The translations under genes and the position numbers were made by a program. A DNA stretch of 64,000 bases from Ascidia mentula (lineage: Eukaryota; Chordata; Ascidiacea; Phlebobranchia; Ascidiidae). Below the pieces are notes generated by a model. The model was not told the origin of the DNA and did no database searches. It was given only the letters and a program-made list of their open reading frames with translations. The DNA lies in assembly GCA_947561715.1 (NCBI GenBank), contig OX387201.1:3366001-3430000 (forward strand), given 5' to 3'. Below, in pieces: positions 23,301 through 39,638 of the stretch; the first letter of the stretch is position 1; the number at the start of each line of letters is the position of its first letter.

Positions 23301-26300
23301 AGAGAAATATGACATGAGTGAACCAAGCACCAACAGTTAACGCACCGTTGGAAGGCAGAAGGGGAGGTTGATAATCTTTCTCAGGTACTTCTGGGCGCTG
23401 ACTCTGGCTCGTTCCTGCCCAATGCTGAAGGCGTGTTCAATGCTCTCTACCGCCACCCGTGAGTTTATTGAAATCAAACACACGAACGGTGAGTAACGAT
23501 CGCTCAGCAAAATACTTACAGCATCCAAAACAGACTTTACCTGAAAAGAAAGTAATCTAATATAGGGACAAGGCTCCATGACCCTATATATTCACCGGTG
23601 CCAACACCAGTTTATTTCTTACTGTTATTGTTTATCTGCGTACAGTATACAATATTTATTGCACAAAATGCAAATTTGAGGTAAGTCTATGTAGTAAGAC
23701 AACGCTAGTTTTATCTGTCACACAATGCGAAAACAGCTTCTAATTTAGGGATTGGACTTGCACCTTTGGAAGGGATATTTTGTCAAGGTCGTCAACTACA
23801 ATTACAAACTTGTATTGTTTCCTGTGTGAAAGCTCAGCACATTGCACAAGTTGGGTAATATGGGTGATCTGAAATAGAGTACACAGTATCAGATAAATTC
23901 CTAGTTAGTCATTCAGCATAATTAGGTAAATATTTGCCTTGTCATATAGTCACCACAATCTTCATTAGCATCGCTAACAATATATGCACAAGTGCAATGA
24001 AATACAATGAATACAAGCGAAATGGTTTCGGAAAGTGGTAAAAGATGAGATAAACGCGCCATGAGTGTTTGCGTGTTTGGCACAAAACCCAGTTAATTTC
24101 CTTATTATATACAATTTAAACACGAGCATGATGAAAGTAAACCTTCTGGCCTACCTCGTATTTAATTTGATTCATGACCCCAAGTTGAGCTTGCAGGGTT
24201 GCTCTAGTTCCCTTCAAGGCAGAGTTAATGCGGGAATTCTGGGAATTTACCATTGCGTAGATGAACCGAATGACGGCGAACACTCCCGCTGTCACACCAG
24301 GAAGCCAGGCTAGAGCTAGTGTGGCTGCCGGAATAGCTGCGGTCGTCTGATTGCAAAGCGCCGAATTACAATAAATATAGGTGGTAAATGTACTAACGTT
24401 AACACGCTTACCGCTTCTGCGTATATCGTCAGTGGTATAGGAATAAGTAGTAGAAAAAGAAGAAATACCATCCAAACGAACATTGGAATGTTGCACGATG
24501 TTTTGGAATACTTTGACAACAGAACTCTGATGCTGGTCAAGTTAGACGGAACACTTTGCCCATTCTCATAAACATTATTCACGCCCTGTTTCTTTCCGAC
24601 CTCATTACCTTGACTTCCATCCACATTTCTCCGAACAGTTTTATTATCACCCTGCTTACTACCCTCGTTGATTAAAGGAGCCTTTTCGCTGTCGTTGCAA
24701 TTCTCACCACTGGCAGCGTTAAGCGCCAAGGGATCTTCCATCGAAACAACGATAGCCAAATTTTTGAGGTATTGGAAAGAAACGCTGGCCTGCATAGAAT
24801 TGGCATAGGTAACTACCCACCAGTTTTTCGAGTCTTCTGCCTGTTCTCCTTTTAATTCGTTTTTCCAATCGTTGTACGCAACCATGCTCTGCACCACGCC
24901 CAAGTCCTTAAGAATGTCCTCGGCTGCTTGATTGCAATCTCCCAATCTGGCAAAGAATTGACGCCGTTCGTTTGAAGAAGTTTGGTTTCGAACTGTGACG
25001 ATTTGGAGCATTCTGGTAAGTCTGGTCGTTACTCTTCCGAACTCAGCTTCCGCGGCCACAACAAGAGCGGTGGCGATCCCGGCCCATAGGTTGTCGGTAC
25101 CGGCACATGCCCATGCGTTGAAGTTAACGAAGAGATACCTAAACGAGAAATGTGGTTTGTTATCAGCTGAAAAATTGGGGAGTTTTAGTAAACCCAACAC
25201 AATAAAACTGACCATTGAATGTTTTAAAAAAGCATTCAAAGCGCAAAAAAACTGAGAAATGGAAATACAAAACATGAATATAAACCGAACAAAATAAAAG
25301 AAATAATATTGTCTGTTAGGGCGCGAATGTTATATAAGCTAACCGTTGTAAGATCTGAAGTACGTAATTGGATTTTCACGTGGTTTATCAAACAACCGTT
25401 TTTGCAACAAAATAATTGGGTAATAAAAACCAAACAAATAACAAAACAGGTCACGTACAAAAGCATACCCTTAGCTTGGGTATGACGCTTTCTCTGATAA
25501 ACATTTGGTTTTAACATTTCACAAACCTTTGTTCCACAGTGTTTTCTATAACGGAAGGATCGCTTGGTGCATCATCACAAACCAAGTCGTAATCGGGCTG
25601 ACCACCTCGCAAAGTGGCCGTGTCCACTCCCCTCACAGGCATTCTGGCAAGAGCACACATTAGCAACAGCCTGGCGTTGGAGAGGTTGGGCATTACAGGA
25701 AAGTAGTCGTTGAAATATACGATGACGAACACAGAAACGGCAAGGATCACCGACAGCGACAGCATGACGATGGAGAGGGTTTGTCTGACTGTGATGCCTG
25801 TTGATGGAGGACCAGCCGTGTGGTTGCTGATTGTGGGACTACTGCTGCAAAGTAGGTGTATGAATTGTAAACGTTTACACCAGAATTGCATTAATTTTAT
25901 TTCTTTTGTAAATAGACTAAACCCACAAGGGTTTTAATCCAATCTAAAAAAAAAATTTTCTATGTTGAAGTAATGCCATGCTTACGCATAGCAAGGCGGG
26001 ATCGCCCCACTGCGCAGGCCCTTTGTTTTTCTATGTTTTTTGGTAAGTGTAATGTTTGGAATATCATTTACAAAGCTCGTAGAGCCGTAATACTTTACAC
26101 ATCCTATCTTTTCAAGACATTTTACAGTTTGGTGACTTTGAAACCTGATGCCTAGTGGTGGGCTAACAACCAGTTATTTTCTGTTATCAGTTTCACAGCA
26201 ATTCAGTCTGAGCACACGGGAAACGGTTGATTGCGCCGAAACACCGAAGAATATTATAAATAATTGGCGGCAGAGCTGCTTCCCTTACAACCATTCAGTC

Positions 26301-27805
26301 CTTAGTTTCGCTATACTTAACTTCGAAATCCCACACGCACCTGTTTGTCGTAGAAGAGTGATTGGTGTGATTGTGAAGTGCCGATGGTACTGTGAATACT
26401 TGTGGAATGAGCAAAATGATACCGGCAGCAAGAAGAATGACACAAATCACAACGACGGCAATTTTTAGACCTTTACTGCTACAACATCCTTGTCCCGAGG
26501 GTGTGGCGTGGTCGACTTCAAACTGAGCTTGCTTGCGGCGCAGAATATCTGTCAATTACATCAACGTATGAATTCTTGTTATTTTTGAGCACGTCCACGA
26601 TTGCAGATAACGTTGTAGGTTTTACCGTTCCACTGCCATTATTAGGGTACATGACTTTGCATTAAATTTAGTTCGCCAACTATTTGGTCGAGATTATATT
26701 TTTGTGAGCATGATTAGCCATGATCCATTGATTTATGTCCCATCTTGAATTAAAGCACATTTAAATAACAAAAACAACACCTTAACCATGACCCCACAAG
26801 AGCAATAAAACTTACTGCAAACATGTTTGATGAGGAAAGTTTTTCCGCTTCCCCACCTTCCGAAAACCCCAATCGTGATCGGACTCGAAACGTTAGCGAT
26901 CGTCTCTGCTAGAGCTTCAGCGTACAATGTGTGTCCCAAATAATCAACCCCGCTGTCGTTATCGTTGATGATTCGCTCTGCAATGCAATAAAATAACCTT
27001 ATCCTTAATAACGAACACCTGAACGTAGGTCAGTAGCTACCGTAAAAATATAGTTTTTTAAGCTTATATGGAATGTAAAGGTGTGGGATATTTTGTCGTG
27101 ATTCAAGTGCACGGTGGTTGGTCGTACGAAAGTTGAAAAGTTACAATAATTCGTTTCAGTCGAAGTCGTATCGAATATTTGATGACATTACAAGGAATAG
27201 TATAAGGCCCTTCAGTATAACTTGTGTTCGATTGAGCCGAATCCAGAAAATTAGTGATATTCAATTCTGGCCAATCCGAATTCTACGAATTATTGATGTA
27301 TTCCCTTTAATTCCAAATCCTGAAAATGACATTTAATGATACCAATCGTAATGGTGCGTTTGGCAGTTACAAGTCATCAGGTACGTTGTTTATCATTCTA
27401 CTCGATTCACCCTATTATTAAAAGAGTCAATTTTCTTGTGGTAAGCACGACATTCGCGTGGACCGGTACTTTGCACGGAAGTCTCATATAACAAATGAGG
27501 TGCGTACTTTCCGTCTATAGTGTGTCCGATAATAAACATGACAAATTGCACAGCGTCCCTCAGTCTTATGGTCAAAACAAAAAGTTGAAACACTACAAAC
27601 CATGCAGGCCTATTTGTGGTTGAAACAGTTGGCTTATTACATGTCCCGCACAAACCGTTAAACGTTTTACCCACTGCTGCATAAAGCCAGCGTACAGTTT
27701 AAATTGTGTGTTGTCGTCCGCAGGTTCAAATACAAACCACAAAAAACTACCTTTAACATCAACGATTTTTTTCATCTCCAAGTTGGCATCCTGTGGCGTT
27801 TCCAT
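20331..27805 (-). CDS. KAP-family P-loop NTPase with four membrane segments, right copy (intact)
   Basis: Exons in order: 27805-27751, 26977-26816, 26548-26341, 25844-25527, 25138-24412, 24346-24155, 23868-23764, 23540-23346, 22939-22783, 22424-22359, 22003-21796, 21654-21534, 21397-21340, 21056-20861, 20619-20331. All phases agree, giving 1018 residues from METPQDANLEM to SASG. Approximate positions: Walker A GRWGSGKT 58-65; helices about 96-118, 164-185, 463-487 and 494-520; FNAWACAGTDNLWAG near 253-267; Walker B FVIVVDDLDK near 575-584; SINSRVAVESIEH and INLPFCLP in the eighth exon; GNPRMIKRIFN in the twelfth; WTILTEQWP in the fourteenth. A SAM-like C-terminal helix set (MDADANLFENCLKQLNF) and a Ser/Thr tail follow. 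KAP NTPases with membrane inserts (Kidins220, NKPD1 type) are membrane-attached, with the NTPase in the cytosol. The specific role here is unknown. It is a tandem same-strand duplicate of the gene to its left, with the same exon plan. Confidence 0.85.
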
Positions 27806-29190
27806 TTTTCCGCAGTTGCTCAAGAAAGCACTTTATACGCGTATCAAAATAGACGTTGACAGCAATTTATAGATGCTCTTCGCACATAGATCTTGTCACA
27901 GGTTTAAGTAGTCACAAATTTGCAAATTTGTTGCCAGTAGCAGTTTCAAAATCAATTTGGTTACCTAAAGCTGCTTAAACAAGCTAACATTATTATTTTC
28001 TATATCATCGGCAGGCAAACTAATTGCTTGAGCTATGGTTTCCACCCAAAATCGCATGTTTCACTTTTTAGCAGTTAAACTAACGCCATAATAACTTTCA
28101 TTACCTTTATCAACATTATACTTTCCATCGCAGGACAAAAGATTTTGACTGTAACGGATCATACAACAAATAAACTTACTACGGGTGAGATATGTACGTG
28201 TATTTCTGAAGCACTATCTTTCTGGTCAAAAGTTGATTCTCGCAAACGCTGCGAAAACCATACGCTGTGGCCCGCAGGCGGAAGCAAGTGACAGTGTGAC
28301 GTACAAGTAACGTCCGCAAGCTTATGAAAACCTTTTTTTTCTAAAAGATGCAAAGAAATAAAAACAAATTAGGTGCATAGATTTACTAACTGTTGTATGA
28401 CGACAAGCGTCCACTTTGTATGTTGGGATGGAAATCACAAACGAAACGCACATGTTAATATGTGTGTGAATTGCTCTGGCATAGAAATGGATGAGAGATA
28501 TGTACGAATTAAAACAGTTTACTTGATTTTTAGTTTAGCAATGTAATATGTACCAACATCAATTCATCTCTTTAAACCAACTCTAATTATGAAAATTTAT
28601 AGCAGTGCGAATGTATTTGTCTGAATCTTCTTGTTTCAAATATAATAAAATGACAACGCAGGTGGTACAACTCGTTGCTATCATCCGACATGTGTCCGCT
28701 GTCTTGTTACTGAAAATAATTTTTTGTTGTAATGTACTTTGTGTTGCTTTCGTCTAATTATGATTAATTGTTTTTTTTTGTAATAACTTGTGATATTCCA
28801 TAACTTTCTTGGGACATTCGCAATAAAACTTAACTTAATTTGCGTGCAATTGTTGTTGTTAGTTACAAATAACATTATTTCTGCATGTATCAGATTTTCC
28901 GAAAACATATTTTTGCCATTTCCGGTTAAAAGTTTTTCTTTTAAGGGTGCCATAATCCTGGTTTAATCAATTTTGTGGTTGAGCTGTGCTTTTGTATACT
29001 GTAAACCCCAGTTTCAGGTACACTTTTATTCTTAATTTTTGAACAACTATCTTACGCATTACGGTTAGTTACTTGCTTAATTGAGATTGTGCATACATGT
29101 TGCAATTTTGTAACATCAATTGACTAACCACCGATTGCTGCATGTATGCATCACAGATGTTAACTTTTTTATACTCAGGTGTTTCCAGCA
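27806..29190. other. Region upstream of the right KAP gene and of MPP10
   Basis: The two genes are divergent here. A minus-strand stretch at 28353-28159 reads KKGFHKLADVTC…LLPPAGHSVWF and ends near a gtaagt donor. It resembles part of the segment at about 19.6 kb upstream of the left copy and may be an upstream exon or a conserved intron/promoter remnant. Otherwise nothing is recognised. Confidence 0.35.
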
Positions 29191-31213
29191 ATGGATACAA
29201 TTAAGGATGATTTGTGTCAATTTAATGACTTAAGCGAATTGCCAACACCCTTCCTAAATGGAAACTCAGATATATCAAGACAATTTGTTAAGATTGTGGG
29301 AAATATATATAAACTGGCAAAACAGTTTGGAAATACTGTGAAGAATGACCCGTTTCCACAGCTCTTAACCAGTGGCTTTGAAGAGGAACAAATCTGGCAA
29401 CAGGTTGACTTGTTCAACAATGACACTTTGCTACAACTCCGAAAACAAATTTTCAAATTTGAGAATGAAGAAGATTTTACTTTGGACAAAAATAAAGAAA
29501 GAGATTCCTTGTTAATTGACGATGTGTCAGAAAATGCTTCAGATAATTCATCAGAAAATGAAGAGGGTGAAGAGGACTATGACGAAGATACAGAAAATTA
29601 CAATGAAAGTTTAGACAAACCTGAAGAGTTTGAAAAAACTGTGGTTGATGATAAATTTTTCAGTCTTAGACAGATGGAGAAATTTTTGAACAACCAAGAA
29701 GCACCAGCAGGTGGAAAAGGAAATGACGATGACATTGACTATTTCAATGATATCCCCTCTACTGACGATGAAGGTGAACTTCCTGACGAAGAGTCAGAAG
29801 AAGAGAATATTGAACTCAATGAAGATGAAGAAGACCATACATCTGCACGTCAACTTAAATACCAGGACTTTTACGAGGATGTAGCACCTTTAAATGAAGA
29901 AAAACAAGATGAGACTGAAGTAGAAACCCTTCCAAAAGTTGGACGGGCAGATGAAAAGTTAACAAGAAAAATTGAGAAGGTCGAGGAACGTGCACTTGCT
30001 GATCCTGATTGGCAAATGAGAGGTGAAACCACGGCGACCAAACGTCCGGTGAACAGTTTGCTTGAAGAAGTGCTCCAGTTTGACCAGACACAACGCACTG
30101 CTCCTGAAATCACAGATGAGCACACTCATGATTTGGAAAGCATAATTTGCCAGAGGATCAAGGAAAGAGCTTGGGATGACGTCCAAAGAAAGATTAAGGA
30201 CCTGAAAAACCCGCATGATTTTAAAAAGAAGATTGTGCTGAACTCTGAACAATCCAAACTGTCACTACATGAGATATACGAGAAAGAATACTTAAACAAA
30301 ATCTCTGGTCAGTCACAGGAGGAAAAAGAACATCCAGACCATGTTGAACTGAAATCCTTGATGAAGGATTTGTTCCGAAAGTTGGACGCATTGTCGAACT
30401 TTCACTTCAGAGCTGCGCAGCCTGAACCAGAAATAAAAGTCATTAAAAATTTGCCTGCAATCGCCATGGAAGAGGTTCAACCAATTTCACATGCTGAGTC
30501 ACATATGCTCGCTCCAGAGGAAGTTCAGACCCAAACTAACATGAAAGCTGATGCTGAAAAGACATCTACTGACAAGAAAAGAGAAAGAAGGAAAAAGAAA
30601 GCCAAACAAAAGGTGTGTGCTTTACTAATATATCAAAACAATAAGAATGCCTTATTTTGAAAATGTCGAAGCTTTTTTTTATCATGAAAATAAACCTTCA
30701 TATATATTTTGTTTCATTCGAGAATTAAATTGAATTCAGTGTTTAATCTTATACAGCAGGGATAGACAACCAATAATGGCACAACTGCCCGCAGCAGTGC
30801 ATTGCATAATTACTAGTGGTGCATTTACCCCAGAGATAATATAATTGCCTTAGTTAGATTTTTTATTAGATCTTAGTTATAATGATAATTGTTCTGCTCT
30901 AAGGCACGAGCAACGGTACGAAGTGAAAAACTCCAAGCGTTAGCTGAAACTAATGAAAAGTTGAAGTCACTGCAAGCCATCAACAAACTTGAACAGCAAG
31001 CCAAATTACCAGGAAGCCAAACTACCATTGTCAAGGTATAATATAATAAATAAAGATTTCCACATTACCAGACAATATTCACTAACTTTGTCTTGTTTTC
31101 TTTTACAGGCAACATCCAAACAGCGGGAGAATTTGACCTCGTCGAAATCGTTCTTTGGGAAACTAGAGGAAAAGAAATCTCAAAAGATTTTTAATAAAAG
31201 AAAGCCAGCTTGA
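29191..31213 (+). CDS. MPHOSPH10: U3 small nucleolar ribonucleoprotein MPP10
   Basis: Exons 29191-30612, 30904-31035 and 31109-31213 give 552 residues, with all phases 0. MPP10 is a scaffold of the small-subunit processome, binding the U3 snoRNP with IMP3 and IMP4 for early 18S rRNA processing in the nucleolus. The protein starts MDTIKDDLCQF and has long acidic stretches in its first third (runs of E and D around residues 115-225). It then shows the conserved MPP10 blocks DPDWQMRGETTATKRPVNSL and SKLSLHEIYEKEYL. The conserved ALSNFHFRAAQPEPEIKV and LPAIAMEEVQPIS follow, and a Lys/Arg-rich C-terminus ends it. It is shorter than the roughly 680-residue human protein, as the acidic and C-terminal parts are reduced. 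A cag sits 12 bases before the ATG, so a short untranslated exon or spliced leader may join there. Confidence 0.95.
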
Positions 31214-31340
31214 ATTGGACACAGTTTGACTTAACTTCAGTTCATTCTGTGGGTTGCCAGAAGCTTTTCGGTAACGCAATCACGAGCAAGAGTATTTTGT
31301 CGTGGGCATCGACCCTTAACAGCAGCCCTAATGAATAGTT

Positions 31341-31346
31341 AATAAA
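31341..31346 (+). promoter_or_regulatory. Polyadenylation signal of MPP10
   Basis: aataaa about 130 bases after the MPP10 stop codon, in a 3' region with no other gene. Confidence 0.6.
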
Positions 31347-32969
31347 CCGTAAAGGACGCTGTCGCCAATTTTTTTCCAAAAAGGTCAACCTTGCATGCGT
31401 GATTCATAAAATTGCGCATTGGGGTGTTGGAATAATATTGACAGACTACGGCCTCTGTTTATACAGAGAATTACGCCTATGTCATATTTTGTAACACCTG
31501 TTACCAGACGGATTATTTTTTTTCTGCACAAAAAATGGTGTGGTCTAATGGCTTTGTTTATTAAACAAAAACAGACCAAATATAGCCTAATATAAAAGTA
31601 AAGGATATGTAAATCGAAACAAAAACAGATTTGAGCAGTGGATCGAATAATATGGTTCAAGTGAGCTGCAGACGAGGGCACTGTTTCGACCTATTATAAG
31701 TCTCATAAGTACAGCTTGGTGACTGGTGACGATCTTGTCCTCCGAGAACAGTCACCTAGCTGCACTAATAAGGCTTACAATGGGTGGCCCTGTCTGTATT
31801 TCAGTTTGAAAAAATACAGCTTGCATAGACGGGGAAACAAGCGTTTGTCTCAATACTACAAAGGTGTGAGTTTCACTTAAAACCCGCTTCCCCTACACAT
31901 GGGCGCGTGCTCGGGCCGCACTGGGTGGTTAAACCCTTCCCCCGACTTTGTCTCGACGTGGGTTCGCGTTACAAAATCGCCCAACAGGCGTCCTGGGAGG
32001 AGCCAAATCGTAACGGGATAGCGGAAAAGTATTGGCGTCGACAAAAGAGTAACCATTCGTTCTTGTATCGATTTGAAGCTGTCAGGCGTGTATGTCTGCG
32101 CATTTGGAAGATTGGCAACTGGGTTTAGGACATTGATTTCGGCGAAAGGCAGACTCGACAGGTTAAAGAAAGCTAATTTCCACCAAGCTGAACGCAGTTA
32201 CCACGTTTCGTCTATATGAAAGTTTAGTTGACAAGTTTTAAAAATATTTAATTGGGTAGAGCAGGCTCAATTGATATTTTGTAACCGCAACGTAAATGTA
32301 TCAAGATCGCTTTGCGCAATTGCCTGTGGTCGCAATTTCCCACAATTATGCGGTAACTTTGTTACAAAAATGATGGTGTTTTTTATTTAGTAGTATATCG
32401 GACAAATATTTAAGCACATGCAGTTGGAGTGTTTCTTTGTAGATTTTTTTCAAGTAACATATATGCAAGAATATTGCATGCATGGGCATTTGGGCCCCAA
32501 ATTGAATGGGAAAATTACATATTTTCGCACAAGGACACAAAGAGTAAAAACTAATCACAGGCTATGTTATTAACCAAAGTAGGCTATATTTTATTTAATA
32601 CTTCTTCATTAACTTATGAGAATCTGGCCCTCGGTTAGGCATTGTCTTTTTTTCTGCGACAGTAAATTACGTCTTCGAAGCTTATAGTCTATGAGCGAAA
32701 TCGATTTTTCTAAAAAAAATAAAGAGGCTTTGTTGCTTCAAAAGACATACTGTATTTTGTATTTGTTTTAATAAATGCTTGGTAGCAACTTCATTGTTCG
32801 GTTTCAAATTTGCAAGTTTATTAGAAAGAACTGCAATCATTAAACGTGGCAACCTGTCTGCATTGCAATCGTAATAACGTAAAGCTGTTAATACAGTCAG
32901 TCGGATGCACTGCCAACGCAGCAGCAAAGTTTCGCATGAAATCGAAAAAAGAAACGGCTTGCTGCTCGA
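31347..32969. other. Intergenic, imperfect palindrome near 31.7 kb
   Basis: No gene recognised. At 31699-31732 and 31741-31775 lies an imperfect inverted repeat with a very short loop (arms agtctcataagtacagc and gctgcactaataaggct), likely a transposon remnant. The open frame at about 31907-32128 has no known similarity. Confidence 0.4.
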
Positions 32970-34638
32970 ATGTCGAAAATCAAAGAATCTACCTTGTCGT
33001 CACGCATGAACGAACACAGCCGGGACCTGTTTGAAGAAGTTCTTGTCAAGGTTTATCCCGAAATCTAACTCAGCTTTTATTGTGTTTAAAACTGTAAATT
33101 TGCATTTTTCAGAACGTTGGTTTACCAACTCCAAGGCAACCGTCTTCGTCTGCATTCAGACGTCATCAATTCGTTAAATCAGCAAAGCTCTCGGAGAGGC
33201 AGGGTTTCCATAAAGGTGGTTGAGTTTAGTTTTTGCATAACATCCAATTATTGCCTCCGTAAGTTGTTGTATGTTTCTTGTTCTTTAACGTGTTTCGGGT
33301 GTGCTGAGCGTGCATAAAGTTGATATGACATCATTAAGATTTTGTGCCTGATCTTAAGTGATCTTGGATTATTCGAATGTTTATACAAGAAATTTACTAC
33401 ACAATTATGCATCAACAAACCTAGTAGTCTTTCAGGAAGTAAATACCATTCTATAACATCATGTTACAGATCATTTCGCTTCAAGCACGAACCACAACAT
33501 GTCAACCGAACTAGAAGTGACACTGCCCAGGACCTTTCCCCTGACACAGACACCGCATTACCCCTACGAAACTACTGGAAGAGTGGCGTCTTCGCGAACA
33601 AGGTATTGGGTGGCAACAATAATGTAGATAAATCAAAGCATTCAAGTTGTGTCTGCGATGTTTGTCTGTCACTACAGTCAAACCATAAATAGCTGAGTAT
33701 AGTTTACAATTTAGTGAGTTGTAAAAACACAAAGTACGTGTAATACGAATATATGCATTTTTCTTCAAAAATAATTTATACAATAGCTGCCTCAAATTCA
33801 TCCCTACAATTGTCCCATAGCTTTGTAATTCTTGCTCCAGTGCATACAACGCACATTGTGTATTAGCTCAAGGCCGAAAGGATCCTTCCACACCTTGCAA
33901 GGCCTGCAATATCACGGAAGCCGCATGCACAATTACAATCAGCCTCCCGTGATCAGCAGCACGAGGGAACTCCTTTGTCTCACTCCCAATAAGCTTCCAA
34001 AACCAATCCAGAATCGCAGCACCGTCTCCGCTTCTGCACAAATCAGTAAACCCCAGAAGCAACTCCAGCGCTACAGAGAGTTTCAGATCCCATCCAGGGT
34101 CCAGTCGCGCACATCGGGCCGCACCGAAACCCCGAGGCAGCAACTGGGATCCCCGGCACCGTCACTGACGCCCCGCAGCTTGCCCATTATGAGGCCCCAT
34201 ATACACTACAAACATAGCGCCGGAGCGAGCGTGGTGGTGACGTCAGCTTTGCAGCCTCGTCCGTTTAAACGCGACATGCCCAAATCGGCGTTGAAAAGCG
34301 AACACTTGCAGCAGTACAGAGCGCAGTTGGAATCATACCTCGGCCCACGAAAAAAAGACACGAGTTTTCTCGCCCGCCGGATGGCGCCAGTGTTGCGCGT
34401 TGTCCCAGCTTCGCGCGTTTGGGTTCGGGGTCAGAGCGTTTCCCGTCCGGAAGCGACAAAACAAATTCCAGCCAAGTCCGGCGATGGGTCGGAGGGGGCT
34501 TCGCAAAAGAAGGTGAGGTTCAGCGATCAAATGGGATTACCCCTAACCCGCAACATGACTCCCACTTACAGAAGAAAGCACTCGTACATTTTGAGGTGGC
34601 TTGAAACGGCGGGCAGGCCAGCACCACCTTTGGCTTAG
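32970..34638 (+). CDS. Unrecognised basic protein with a PP1-docking-like KVRF motif
   Basis: Exons 32970-33050, 33113-33215, 33470-33602 and 33867-34638 join in consistent phases (0, 1, 2) to give 362 residues. The first is MSKIKESTLSSRMNEHSRDL and the last ends RPAPPLA. I do not recognise the family. It is rich in Arg, Ser, Pro and Gln, has no signal peptide or membrane helix, and looks largely disordered. Near residue 320 it has KKVRFSDQMGLPL, which resembles the RVxF-type site by which regulators dock on protein phosphatase 1, including the acidic residue and the glycine-leucine step seen in glycogen-targeting subunits. No carbohydrate-binding domain follows; the protein ends about 43 residues after the motif starts. 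The last exon is 772 nt and more GC-rich than its surroundings. A PP1 regulator is inference only. The exon model is moderately sure, as there is no family to check it against. Confidence 0.6.
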
Positions 34639-36552
34639 TCTGCATTAACATGATTACCGTGATTTATTGCGTAGGTACCAGAGGTAAGTGCGATTTCCGT
34701 TTACCAAACTGCATCTTCTACTCTTATGTGATCTAAGTTTTTACGCTATACTTTTAATTTTTACTGAAAAGTTCGTGGTCTGCGATAGACACAGGGGCAT
34801 AAGTTGCAGATGGTCTGCTCTTCCGTAATTTTGTAACTGTAATTCACATGTTTTTTGCATTTACGTCATAGATCACAGATTCCGTTTGTAGTCACTTGCG
34901 CAACCTGGAATTAAATAATAAAGACACCACAAATTGGTTTCTTGTGTTTTGTTGGAGAATACACGAACTTTTATGGTCATTCTAGTATAATTCTAGTTGT
35001 CTGCGGCTGACGCCTAAGCTTTAAATCTACACGAGTTCACACTGCCCGGGGCGCCGACAGCCTAGGGTTGAACGTGGCACGTTTTCGTGTTCTGAACTGT
35101 CAGAAATCAATCAGTCCGGTGGCATAGGCAGCAAAAATCACGATTTCTAGTGACAGCATGATAGCGTTTTTTCTTAAGATTTTTGCACTGGCCTTGATGG
35201 TAATTTGGAAAAGATTTGACGAGAGTTTGAATGTAACACTGACGTCACTGCGACAGTCAGCGTGTTTGTCTGGCAAATTTTCTTTTCTAAATGCCATGTC
35301 ACAAGAGAGAGACAGGCACAAAAACAGAGGTGGTTGCGGTTTCAACGTGACAAATCGCGTACAGGTATTGGTACCATCACAGGTTAAAAGACAGGCGAAT
35401 CGACTTCTAGAAATCGACTAGTTTGAAGCACTCCGTAACGTGATCAAAGCTCAAACAGTTGGCCTTCAAACACATTGTTACTGTTGCCTTCTTACCACAA
35501 AAACCCGAGATATTTTCGTCAGTCTTTGACTGGATTCAATGACAATACTTTCCGACCGACGTCTTACAATGTCCTACGTCGTTTGTGGGTGTTGGCTGCC
35601 CTGAGACGTATCCGATTGGCTAGAAGTGACATGACGCGACGCGGGTGATTGTGTTTGGGTGACAATACTTTGGGAATAAAACATAACGCTAGTGTTTAGC
35701 GGACATCGTATTAAAACCACGAGGCTGAGTAGGTTTTTTTGTCAAGAAGTAAGTTTGTTTTTGTGTTTGGTGATATTAAGCTTCAACCAGACAGAACAAT
35801 TCCGTATTTTTTATGTCGGTTTTAAAGAAGTATTTGTGATATAGGTAACTGTCAGGTGCCAGTACTCACCGTTAATCAACACTGATCATATCAAGAAATA
35901 ATACAGTTTCCATAACAAGATAACCAAATAATTTATCAGATAAAGAAGCCTGTACTTTCGCAACAATTAAAGGCCCTTTGCTTGTTAAAGTCCAATGTTG
36001 TCAGTTTAGAATATTTGTATGTGTATTGCCTTTACACATAAATTACATCTTGTAAAAATAAAGTATATGTTTCGCAACGGTATAATTCTGCTGGATGGGT
36101 AGCGTAAGTAGTTGCTTGCAGTTGCAGGTCGATTTTGCATCCCAAAAAAAACCTTTATAGTAACAGGGCGTTACGTCACTTTTGACGCGCTATCTTGTGT
36201 GTGGCGGAAGTACGTGATGGTAACAACACAGTCACATAAGTGATGACATCGGCTGACCACACGTTTTGAGCCCAACGTATAACGTGTTTTTAACTACCGC
36301 GAAAGAACCTGTTTACTACCGCATCACCTATCGCAATATAGGGCAGTGGAAGCAAATTAGGCATGTCAGTCATTTTGCAAGTTTAGCGCCGTAACAGTAA
36401 AAATGCCGAAGTAATAACGTTTGTGCCGAAAATAAACATAAAAGACTGAAATGTAACTGCATTTTGTGGGTTTATTGCGTATAGCGTGATAATACTTAGC
36501 TATATACTTTCAAACTAACCATGCATTTGCAACGTAAGGGTCACTCGTGGTA
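34639..36552. other. Intergenic, 3' end of previous gene and TDH upstream region
   Basis: An aataaa-containing stretch near 34915-34922 may end the preceding gene. Open frames at 35.1-35.4 kb overlap on both strands without similarity to known proteins. Nothing else is recognised. Confidence 0.45.
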
Positions 36553-39638
<3,086 letters not shown>

